In this document: piece by piece, positions 1 through 5,004 of the stretch
Numbering within the stretch: position 1 is the first letter of the stretch
How the letters are laid out: every line of letters starts with the position of its first letter
NCBI GenBank assembly: GCA_030039935.1
Contig: JASHUQ010000011.1
Coordinates: 1-8,036, forward strand
Reading direction: 5' to 3'
Origin: Microcaldota archaeon
GTDB lineage: Archaea > Micrarchaeota > Micrarchaeia > Micrarchaeales > Micrarchaeaceae
Length of the DNA stretch: 8,036 nucleotides
Notes under the pieces: generated by a model
The model's input: the letters and a program-made list of their open reading frames with translations, nothing else
The model's database searches: none
What the model was told of the DNA's origin: nothing
Program-made: the position numbers and the translations under genes

Positions 1-306
1 GAAGAGACCGGGTTAGACGTAGTTATTGTGGGTAGCAATGGAATAGATCCAAAGCTAAAGAATAGACTTCTGGTGTTGCCTTTAGTGATAAGCTGGGAAA
101 GAGTTCTCTACAAAGATAAGCCAATGCACTATCATTATGATCTAATCTATTTAGCAAAACTAAAGAAGCCAAGACAGAAACCAAAAATTAATGATGAGTC
201 GAAGAGTGTAGGCTGGTTTAGAGAAAGCGAAATAGACAGACTAAAAATGCCGGAAGCTACAAGGATGTTTTTCCACAAGGGTTTCCGCGATATTAAGAAG
301 TACTGA
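1..306 (+). CDS. Nudix hydrolase, 3' part (5' end outside the window)
   Basis: The reading frame is open from base 1, so the gene starts upstream and only its last 101 residues are visible. It begins with EETGLDV, which matches the end of the Nudix box (the EExGU part that binds the catalytic divalent metal). The remainder fits the Nudix fold: a HYHYDLIYLAKL strand and a late SVGWFRESEIDRL segment, comparable to the usual W-F/x-x-x-E-L element before the last helix. Nudix enzymes hydrolyse nucleoside diphosphates linked to another group; the substrate here cannot be told. An internal GTG at base 28 is not the start, because it would cut off the Nudix box. The gene converges with the minus-strand surface-protein gene, leaving about 100 bp between stop codons. 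Confidence 0.85.
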   Translation, partial: EETGLDVVIVGSNGIDPKLKNRLLVLPLVISWERVLYKDKPMHYHYDLIYLAKLKKPRQKPKINDESKSVGWFRESEIDRLKMPEATRMFFHKGFRDIKKY

Positions 307-337
307 GTTCCCTTTGCAGTGTTAGGCATGACTTGAA

Positions 338-360
338 TAGGTATATACCTTTATATACTA
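338..360. other. AT-rich imperfect inverted repeat containing a 12-bp palindrome
   Basis: Bases 339-350 (aggtatatacct) form a perfect palindrome. The wider stretch pairs taggtatata with ttatatacta, with one base bulged. It lies between two convergent genes. It could be a hairpin affecting RNA 3' ends or a protein-binding site; the sequence alone does not decide. Confidence 0.35.
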
Positions 361-369
361 AGGGAATTA

Positions 370-382
370 GAATTATTTTTTG
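370..382 (+). terminator. T-rich terminator candidate for the Nudix gene
   Basis: An aattatttttt tract lies about 65 bases after the Nudix stop codon on the coding strand. Archaeal RNA polymerase commonly terminates at U-rich tracts without needing a hairpin. On the minus strand the same bases are A-rich, so this would serve the Nudix gene and not the convergent one. Confidence 0.4.
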
Positions 383-390
383 TATCTCTT

Positions 391-399
391 TTGGGGCTT
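391..399 (-). repeat. Short fragment of the post-stop repeat motif
   Basis: On the minus strand this reads AAGCCCCAA, starting 6 nt after the stop codon of the surface-protein gene. The same nine bases open both 48-bp repeats that follow hicA and the antiporter gene. Beyond these nine bases similarity is weak (AAGAGATAC against GAGGGTATT), so this is either a decayed third copy, only the essential core of the element, or chance. Confidence 0.35.
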
Positions 400-405
400 C
401 GTACT

Positions 406-1179
406 TTAAGGCGAACTTCCCGCTTTGATTGCTACAGAAGCTTGCTGCCCTGTACATACAGTACCATTTCCGTTGTATATCCATAATGTCACTTTGTAGT
501 TTCCCGCAATAATATTGCCGATACTACCGCTGGCACCGGAACAGTATATTGAACCTCCCGATGGAGAATAAATCTTTCCCGTATTAGTATTATTCAGAGT
601 CATTACAAAATCTTCTTCATACTCCCGAGGTGTAAATGTAGCGTTAAGGTATCCGCCACTCCATGTACAAGTGCCATTTACAGATGTTTGACTTCCAGAA
701 AGTGTTAGTGTAAATCCGTTGCAGTTTTGTCCACTAATCACCGTTGTGCTTGAAGATGTTATTGAGGTAGATGTAGTTGTCGAAGTGCTCATTATCGTTG
801 TTGAAGATGCCGTTGTGCTTGAAGATGATGTTGTTGAATATGCAGAGCTTGTTGATGCGCTAGTTGTACTTAAAGTTGTATTTAAGTGTATACTGGTTGT
901 AGAAGCACCAGTAGTAGTTGCTATAGTTGTTTGTTTGACCGATGTTGTTGAAGCATTAGAAATTGGTCCTATGGTTGTCGAAGGTGTTGTTGACACAGAG
1001 GTTGTAATTGTATTATTGTGTCCTCCAAAAACATGTGAAAAGAAGTTTGAAACTGCGTGGGCGAAATTGATGATTGAGCTAAATATTCCAAGATAAACAG
1101 TATTTGACAATCCTGAAGCGCTTACAATACTAACTAATGCTATTGTTGTGAGCAACGTAAAAACAAGATATCTAGCCAT
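406..1179 (-). CDS. Secreted Ser/Thr-rich (mucin-like) surface protein
   Basis: A 257-aa exported protein of unknown specific function. Residues 1-22 (MARYLVFTLLTTIALVSIVS, then AS) look like a signal peptide or N-terminal membrane anchor, and 27-52 is moderately hydrophobic. Residues 57-148 are almost entirely Ser, Thr and Ala: a low-complexity stalk suited to O-glycosylation. Residues 150-257 form a beta-rich, Cys-containing domain (C153, C171, C213, C242, possibly two disulfides). At least seven N-X-S/T sequons are visible (N55, N75, N100, N168, N179, N196, N238). No C-terminal membrane segment or sorting signal is seen. The ATG at 1179 is favoured because a TATA box is centred about 26 bases upstream, implying a leaderless mRNA. 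Likely located on or outside the cell surface; a GT4 glycosyltransferase lies some 5 kb away, but no link is shown. Confidence 0.8.
   Translation of the reverse strand: MARYLVFTLLTTIALVSIVSASGLSNTVYLGIFSSIINFAHAVSNFFSHVFGGHNNTITTSVSTTPSTTIGPISNASTTSVKQTTIATTTGASTTSIHLNTTLSTTSASTSSAYSTTSSSSTTASSTTIMSTSTTTSTSITSSSTTVISGQNCNGFTLTLSGSQTSVNGTCTWSGGYLNATFTPREYEEDFVMTLNNTNTGKIYSPSGGSIYCSGASGSIGNIIAGNYKVTLWIYNGNGTVCTGQQASVAIKAGSSP
741..827 (-). repeat. In-frame 18-bp direct repeat in the Ser/Thr stalk
   Basis: The 18-mer ccgttgtgcttgaagatg occurs exactly at 741-758 and 810-827. The spacing is 69 bases, or 23 codons, so the reading frame is kept. Together with the surrounding degenerate Thr/Ser codon runs it suggests the stalk grew by tandem duplication or slippage and may vary in length between strains. 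Confidence 0.6.
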
Positions 1180-1198
1180 TATTTAGCTTAGTTAGAAG

Positions 1199-1209
1199 AT
1201 TTAATAAAA
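1199..1209 (-). promoter_or_regulatory. TATA box for the surface-protein gene
   Basis: On the minus strand this reads TTTTATTAAAT, centred about 25-26 bases before the ATG at 1179. That spacing places the transcription start on or beside the start codon, as in archaeal leaderless genes. Confidence 0.6.
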
Positions 1210-1232
1210 CTATCCAATATCAAGTATTCAAT

Positions 1233-1247
1233 ACTAAAAAATATTTT
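1233..1247 (-). terminator. U-rich terminator candidate after hicBA
   Basis: On the minus strand the sequence runs AAAAATATTTTTTAGTA, about 50 bases after the hicA stop and just beyond repeat copy A. The six-T run suits archaeal U-rich termination. It lies upstream of the surface-protein promoter, so it would separate the two transcription units. Confidence 0.4.
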
Positions 1248-1287
1248 TAGAGAACTTAACTTAAAGACAAATACTTTCTTGGGGCTT
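1240..1287 (-). repeat. 48-bp direct repeat, copy A (downstream of hicA)
   Basis: This matches 1819-1866 at 45 of 48 positions, in the same orientation and offset by exactly 579 bases. It includes an uninterrupted identical core of 29 bases (1246-1274) and an identical tcttggggctt end. On the minus strand it begins 9 nt after the hicA stop codon. With copy B it brackets the hicBA operon. Two of the three differences (TT against CC at 1275-1276) lie in a possible 4-bp RNA stem and keep pairing through G-U pairs. Confidence 0.9.
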
Positions 1288-1296
1288 TATTTATTT

Positions 1297-1515
1297 TTAT
1301 AAATATTTTTCTATATCATCTTCAGACAATCCTGTTTGTTTTAGTATAGATTTGTAATTATGCATGTTAACTTGCTCGTTTGCAGCTAGAATAGTTGTTC
1401 TGTGCCCTTTATTGTCTACAAGCCATACATGGCTCCCTTTTCTGCTCTTTATCAAATATCCATAATATTTGATCAGTATCTTTGCGATTTCTAGATACCT
1501 GGGTCGTTTAGGCAT
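1297..1515 (-). CDS. hicA: HicA-family mRNA interferase toxin
   Basis: A 72-aa protein with the HicA (YcfA-like) pattern. An N-terminal helix (YLEIAKILIKYYGY) is followed by KGSHVWL carrying the family's catalytic His (H29), a short strand with a turn (VDNKGHRTTI), and the C-terminal signature YKSILKQTGLSEDDIEKYL, close to the usual SILKQAGLS..EF..LL. HicA toxins have a double-stranded-RNA-binding-like fold and cleave mRNA when released from the HicB antitoxin. Length is normal for the family. The ATG at 1515 overlaps the end of hicB by 8 nt (ATGCCTAA), which indicates translational coupling in the order hicB-hicA. It uses VNMHNY where many HicA proteins have a KKGTL-type segment. Family assignment is strong; toxicity is inferred. 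Confidence 0.88.
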   Translation of the reverse strand: MPKRPRYLEIAKILIKYYGYLIKSRKGSHVWLVDNKGHRTTILAANEQVNMHNYKSILKQTGLSEDDIEKYL

Positions 1516-1750
1516 AGATCTTCAGCCCCAGAACTTTAGAAACAGACGAAGGGTAGTGTCTGGCTTCTTCTGGATGTTTTAGCAAAGCATCCACAGTAAG
1601 TTCTGTTGCCTCTTCCAATCTCTTTTTAAGCAATTTTAATGATTTTGCCTGAGTAATCACGTGCAAATCTTCTATTTCACCGGAATAGGTGCCATCGCTT
1701 ATTGTTACTTTTGCCTTAAATCCGTATATTTCCATTTCCAATGTATCCAC
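1508..1750 (-). CDS. hicB: HicB-family antitoxin
   Basis: An 80-aa partner of HicA. The N-terminal half (residues 6-30: strand, SDGTYSGEIEDL turn, strand) and the following KSLKLLKKRLEEATELTVDALLKH helix fit the partly degraded RNase-H-like fold of HicB, which binds and blocks HicA. The usual C-terminal ribbon-helix-helix or helix-turn-helix DNA-binding domain is missing; the tail is only about 20 residues. Autoregulation, if any, would have to work differently from standard HicB. The start is GTG at 1750, lying about 26 bases after a TATA box (leaderless). An in-frame ATG at 1735 preceded by AGGTGGA is a good alternative and would give 75 aa. Antitoxin function is inferred from fold, gene order and the overlap with hicA. 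Confidence 0.78.
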   Translation of the reverse strand: MDTLEMEIYGFKAKVTISDGTYSGEIEDLHVITQAKSLKLLKKRLEEATELTVDALLKHPEEARHYPSSVSKVLGLKIYA

Positions 1751-1766
1751 CTAATTAATTATGAAT

Positions 1767-1790
1767 CTTTAATATTTAAAGACTTTCGGT
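1767..1790 (-). promoter_or_regulatory. hicBA promoter (BRE plus TATA) with a small inverted repeat
   Basis: On the minus strand it reads CACCGAAAGTCTTTAAATATT: a purine-rich BRE-like element followed by a TATA box centred near 1776, 26 bases before GTG 1750. CTTTAA and TTAAAG (1767-1772 and 1776-1781) form an inverted repeat across the TATA box, a possible operator. The stretch tcaccgaaag recurs exactly in the + strand promoter near 7794. Confidence 0.6.
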
Positions 1791-1818
1791 GATTTAGCTC
1801 TCTAATCTACTTACATTC

Positions 1819-1866
1819 AATATGTTTAGAGAACTTAACTTAAAGACAAATACCCTCTTGGGGCTT
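1819..1866 (-). repeat. 48-bp direct repeat, copy B (downstream of the antiporter gene)
   Basis: Partner of copy A. On the minus strand it starts 1 nt after the antiporter stop codon with AAGCCCCAAGAGGG and ends before the hicBA promoter. One repeat plus hicBA therefore forms a 579-bp unit. Recombination between the two copies would remove hicBA exactly and leave one repeat behind the antiporter gene. Confidence 0.9.
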
Positions 1867-1867
1867 G

Positions 1868-3079
1868 CTATTTCTTGACTTCAAACTTTGTCCTGCTTAG
1901 CATTATGCTTGATAGTATAGTTGTGAAGACAATCACCATGAAGCATATGTAGAATATTTGAGAGAAGAATATTCCTCCTATGCCAAACACAATCGCTGCG
2001 AGCGTGGCGGTGGTTACTCCTCTTGGCATAAGCGCAAAAACAAGCTTCTTTTCAGTAGGATCGTTATTGTACAATATCGTCCTTGTCTCGAGATACCTTA
2101 TGCCAACCACTATTACTGTGACAATTATACCATAGATAAGATACTGCACAGAAAGGACGATTATCATTCCCATTAGCACAAAAAAGAATGTCCTTATCAG
2201 GAACTCTATCGCATTCTGTACAGATGTCTCTCCCTTCTTTGTCAGCTTTGATTTTATGTTCAGATATTTTGCGAATACCTGCTCGTTTCCTATTATCATT
2301 GCGAATATAAGCACTGATATTATTGCAGCTCCGTTGAAAAGGTCGACTATGCCATAGAGAAAAAGCGCAACAGCGATAGTTGCAAGATATTCTCTTGCGT
2401 GCTTCACTGTCTTGATTACAAATAGCCAAACTATACCTGCCACTATCCCAAGAAACACAGCAACGCTTATGTAGTCAAGAAGATAACTTGGAAACTGAGC
2501 AAGCGTGAATGACTTTACTCCAGTAGCGAACCCCAATAAGAGCGAGAATACTACTATTGAAGCTACAGCATTTATTGTTGTCTCTACAAAGATAACATTA
2601 TACAAATCAGAAGTTATCTTTATCCCTCTTATAAGCGGGATTACAACAACTGTTGTCGTTTCTCCGATTATTGCGCCGAGAATGGCTCCGTAGATGAGCG
2701 GCCATCCAAGAAAGTATTGCATGAAGAATGCTAGCACTATCGCTGATATTACGGTGTCAAGTATACCAAATGTTACGCCTTTCCAGTTCTTGGCAAGCCG
2801 ATCATTAAATTTCAATTCCTTGCTTGCATTGAACATTATCACAACAAGGGCAATTGCGCCTATGGTCGGTACAAGGGATTTCAACACAGAGAGATAGCTT
2901 GCTGGGATCAGGTTGCCCACTGGGACAAGAATAATTCCTATCAGCATCAGTATGAGAACCTCTGGTATTCTTGTTCTCCTGAATACCGCACCGCCTATGT
3001 ATCCTATGATTATTATCAGCGCTATTCCTATTATTATCGGATCAGTGCTGGCCCCAAGTTCTAGGAGTGTTCCAAGCAT
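1868..3079 (-). CDS. CPA-family cation:proton antiporter, atypical ion site
   Basis: A 403-aa integral membrane protein with about 12 hydrophobic segments and no large soluble domain, the size of a minimal Na+(K+)/H+ exchanger. Family landmarks are RTRIPEVLILMLIGIIL in TM2 (34-50), an FNASKELKF loop (83-91), GETTTVVVIPLIR (139-151), VETTINAVASIVVF (165-178), IRTFFFVLMG (295-304) and PRGVTTATLAAI (352-363). The last carries the conserved Arg of the penultimate helices. In relatives the fourth of these reads ES..ND or ES..TD with an ion-binding Asp; here that position is Ala171. Glu140 lies where relatives have the TDP or G(G/A)TSS segment and could supply a carboxylate. Its ion, direction and activity are unknown. 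The ATG at 3079 lies about 7 nt after the predicted transcription start. Divergent from the small membrane-protein gene. Confidence 0.85.
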   Translation of the reverse strand: MLGTLLELGASTDPIIIGIALIIIIGYIGGAVFRRTRIPEVLILMLIGIILVPVGNLIPASYLSVLKSLVPTIGAIALVVIMFNASKELKFNDRLAKNWKGVTFGILDTVISAIVLAFFMQYFLGWPLIYGAILGAIIGETTTVVVIPLIRGIKITSDLYNVIFVETTINAVASIVVFSLLLGFATGVKSFTLAQFPSYLLDYISVAVFLGIVAGIVWLFVIKTVKHAREYLATIAVALFLYGIVDLFNGAAIISVLIFAMIIGNEQVFAKYLNIKSKLTKKGETSVQNAIEFLIRTFFFVLMGMIIVLSVQYLIYGIIVTVIVVGIRYLETRTILYNNDPTEKKLVFALMPRGVTTATLAAIVFGIGGIFFSQIFYICFMVIVFTTILSSIMLSRTKFEVKK

Positions 3080-3107
3080 GGCTACCGAATAATACTGAAA
3101 TGATAAT

Positions 3108-3116
3108 AATTTATAA
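3108..3116 (-). promoter_or_regulatory. TATA box for the antiporter gene
   Basis: TTATAAATT on the minus strand, with GGTTATAAATT including the upstream bases. The spacing predicts transcription starting near 3086, giving a very short leader before ATG 3079. Confidence 0.55.
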
Positions 3117-3132
3117 CCAGATGACAGCTACT

Positions 3133-3141
3133 ATTTTATTA
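3133..3141 (+). promoter_or_regulatory. TATA-like element for the small membrane-protein gene
   Basis: ATTTTATTA, which would start transcription near 3163, 9 nt before ATG 3172. It lies about 20 bases from the divergent antiporter TATA box, so the two promoters are back to back. Confidence 0.4.
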
Positions 3142-3171
3142 ACTTGTTTGGTAAGATAATTGACTGATTCT

Positions 3172-3537
3172 ATGGTAAGAATATTCCTGGTAATCGCGTA
3201 CTGCATAGCAGCGATAGCGATAATATCGATTTTATACTACATCAACTTTGCTGCTAATGTCCCGCAGCCCAACCTCGACCTTGTTTTCAATTACACTGGA
3301 CAGTATGCAACAGGATACATAAACAATACATTACCATATCCGATAATAGTGAGCTACTTCTACTGCACAACACCTAACAATAGCCAGTTCAAGTTCAGCT
3401 ATTCTGGAAACGAGCTAATACAATCAGGGGAAAACGACTCTATTGCGTTGTCTGTGAGCACAAAATCCGTACTTCCTAGCAATTGCACTGACTGGAAAAC
3501 CTCATACAAAGAGGCGAGCTTCAGCAATTCAAGCTAG
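3172..3537 (+). CDS. Small membrane-anchored protein with a sequon-rich outer domain, unknown function
   Basis: A 121-aa protein with no recognised family. Residues 3-29 form a single hydrophobic segment (FLVIAYCIAAIAIISILYYI), with Arg3 on the inside, so the rest (30-121) should lie outside the membrane. The outer part is beta-like and polar. It has two cysteines (C65, C105) that could form one disulfide, and six N-X-S/T sequons (N40, N51, N69, N88, N104, N119), a high density for its size. The shape resembles small N-terminally anchored archaeal envelope proteins, but there is no class III signal-peptide motif to call it a pilin. ATG at 3172 is preferred over an in-frame TTG at 3160. Its stop codon lies 1 nt from that of the convergent 96-aa gene. 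Confidence 0.7.
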   Translation: MVRIFLVIAYCIAAIAIISILYYINFAANVPQPNLDLVFNYTGQYATGYINNTLPYPIIVSYFYCTTPNNSQFKFSYSGNELIQSGENDSIALSVSTKSVLPSNCTDWKTSYKEASFSNSS

Positions 3538-3538
3538 A

Positions 3539-3829
3539 TCAGAGAGTTGGTGCCTCTTCTCCAACCTGGTCTCCTTTTAGCGCCCTTAATGCCTGGCCCA
3601 TGGAGGATGCAAGGCTTATCAGCCTTTCCCTTTCCTCTTCATGGCCCCTTTTGCCTTCAAAATTGGCTGTGAGCATCGTCTCCCTTCTCGCCTTTTCAAG
3701 AACATCCGTACCTAGCTTTAGCAGCTCATCGGCCGCAAGCCTATGCTCATTCGCATCAAGATATCTTGATGCCTTTTCAAGGGATTTTTGAAGTGCATCA
3801 ACAGGTTTGTCAACAACAGCTACTGCCAT
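3539..3829 (-). CDS. Hypothetical charged alpha-helical protein, 96 aa
   Basis: Not recognised. The protein is rich in Ala, Leu, Glu, Lys and Arg and looks fully helical: about residues 8-24, 27-57 (NEHRLAADELLKLGTDVLEK) and 62-86 (EEERERLISLASSMGQAL). Heptad-like Leu and Ala spacing suggests a helical bundle or short coiled coil. There are no Cys, no membrane segment and no enzyme motif, so it is probably a small cytoplasmic protein. The ATG at 3829 lies about 8 nt after the start predicted from a TTTAAATAT box. The opposite-strand frame is Ser-rich and has no promoter, which supports this strand. It is divergent from tyrS and convergent with the small membrane-protein gene. Confidence 0.65.
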   Translation of the reverse strand: MAVAVVDKPVDALQKSLEKASRYLDANEHRLAADELLKLGTDVLEKARRETMLTANFEGKRGHEEERERLISLASSMGQALRALKGDQVGEEAPTL

Positions 3830-3858
3830 TCTACCACATATAATTTATGAATTTCATG

Positions 3859-3868
3859 ATATTTAAAG
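3859..3868 (-). promoter_or_regulatory. TATA box for the 96-aa gene
   Basis: On the minus strand CTTTAAATAT, preceded by AAT. The 11 bases TCTTTAAATAT are identical to the hicBA promoter core, and ATTCATAA follows at nearly the same distance in both. The predicted start is near 3837. Confidence 0.5.
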
Positions 3869-3896
3869 ATTATTAAAGATAAGAAATAAAGAGATT

Positions 3897-3906
3897 GCTA
3901 TATATA
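3897..3906 (+). promoter_or_regulatory. TATA box for tyrS
   Basis: GCTATATATAG centred near 3902 predicts transcription starting near 3928. This is used to place the tyrS start at GTG 3922 or GTG 3928. Weaker TATA-like boxes (ATTTAAAG at 3861, TATTAAAG at 3871) would place the start near 3891-3901 instead. Confidence 0.45.
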
Positions 3907-3921
3907 GATTGTCGTGCTTTT

Positions 3922-5004
3922 GTGGACGTGGAGAGCAAACTTGCAGCTATGAATGGATTTGCGCAGGAGATAGTTACAGAGGATGAGCTCAAGAAGCTCT
4001 TTGAGACAAACGATCATCCATTAGCTTATGATGGGTTTGAGCCATCCGGCCTTGCACCCCTCCATTTCGGAGTTCTCAGGGCAAAGAACATAAAGACAAT
4101 GCTCAGCATTGGCATAAGATTCAATCTTTACATAGCGGATTACTTTGCTCTGATAAACAACAAGATGAATGGGGATATAGAAAAGATAAGGACAGTTGGA
4201 AGATATTTTGTAGAAGTGTGGAAGGCCGCCGGGGTAGACACAAGGAAAGTGAATATAATATGGGCAAAGGAGCTGATGAGCACGCTGGATTACTGGGACA
4301 CATTCATAAGGGTTGGAAAGGCCGTAACGCTTGACAGGTCAAAGAGAGCTACAACAATAATGGGAAGGAAAGAGGGCGAGCTGATAGATACCGCTTCTGT
4401 TTTCTATCCGATAATGCAAGTAACAGATATATTCAAAATGGATATTGACATATGCCAGTTGGGAATGGACCAGAGGAAAGCTAACATCCTTGCAAGGGAA
4501 ACAGCTCAGAAATTGGGGTGGAAGGTTCCAGTAGCTGTGCACCATCCCTATCTTCTTGGGCTTATGGGTGCGCCAACAGCGCTAAAGACGATGAACGATG
4601 TAGAGGGAATGGCGTACAAAATGTCAAAATCAAACCCGAAATCATCTATTCTTGTCCATGACACCGCCTTAGTAATAAAGGAAAAGATAAACTCTGCGTA
4701 TTGCCCGGAAAAGGTGACAGACGGGAATCCGCTTTTTGACTACCTTGACAAGATAATAATAGACAACAAAGACGATCCAATAACAATAGAGCGCTCAAAG
4801 AAATACGGAGGATCGTTGGAAGCGAATAACTTTGACAATCTTGTAACTCTTTATAAAGAAGGGAAGCTTCATCCCGCGGATCTGAAGAGCTTTGTATCAG
4901 ATGGCATAGAAAAGAGGATCGCTCCGATTAGGGAATATTTTGAAAAGAACAAGAGCGCAAAGGAGCTTTATGAAACTGTGAAAGGATACCAGATAACAAG
5001 ATAA
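3922..5004 (+). CDS. tyrS: Tyrosyl-tRNA synthetase, plant/protist-like archaeal type
   Basis: Class I synthetase charging tRNA-Tyr; about 360 aa from GTG 3922. Landmarks are YDGFEPSG (36-43, Tyr-binding pocket), IADYFALINNKMNGD (71-85), YPIMQVTDIF (162-171), DICQLGMDQRKANILARE (176-193) and KMSKSNPKSSI (233-243, adenylate loop), ending in VKGYQITR. DICQLGMDQRK, LNNKM-GD and the C-terminal VK-Y--TR ending match the TyrRS of plants and protists as remembered, rather than the GGMEQRK form of Methanocaldococcus. The HIGH site, two residues after EPSG, reads PLHF and so lacks the first His. About 14 extra residues precede KMSKS. Archaeal homologs have about 13-16 residues before the IVTEDEL-like motif, favouring GTG 3922 or 3928; TTG 3895 lies before the TATA box and ATG 3949 would be short. 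The stop codon abuts that of the convergent phosphodiesterase gene. Confidence 0.92.
   Translation: MDVESKLAAMNGFAQEIVTEDELKKLFETNDHPLAYDGFEPSGLAPLHFGVLRAKNIKTMLSIGIRFNLYIADYFALINNKMNGDIEKIRTVGRYFVEVWKAAGVDTRKVNIIWAKELMSTLDYWDTFIRVGKAVTLDRSKRATTIMGRKEGELIDTASVFYPIMQVTDIFKMDIDICQLGMDQRKANILARETAQKLGWKVPVAVHHPYLLGLMGAPTALKTMNDVEGMAYKMSKSNPKSSILVHDTALVIKEKINSAYCPEKVTDGNPLFDYLDKIIIDNKDDPITIERSKKYGGSLEANNFDNLVTLYKEGKLHPADLKSFVSDGIEKRIAPIREYFEKNKSAKELYETVKGYQITR

Noticed and set aside
719..1096. Val/Glu-rich 125-codon reading frame on + opposite the surface-protein stalk
   Set aside because: It is the complement of the Ser/Thr codon runs. Its odd Val-Val-Glu-Asp composition follows from that, and it has no promoter or family match.
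1240..1866. The 48-bp repeats as a CRISPR remnant or IS ends
   Set aside because: There are only two copies 579 bp apart with genes between them, no spacer-sized unit, no inverted ends and no transposase.
2064..2429. 121-codon minus-strand frame inside the antiporter gene, and + strand frames at 1958-2176, 2505-2693 and 2694-2897
   Set aside because: The antiporter frame spans the whole region with clear family motifs. The others start mid-gene and resemble no protein.
3895..3921. Longer tyrS N-terminus from TTG 3895
   Set aside because: It would begin before the best TATA box (3897-3906) and adds nine residues without counterpart in archaeal TyrRS.
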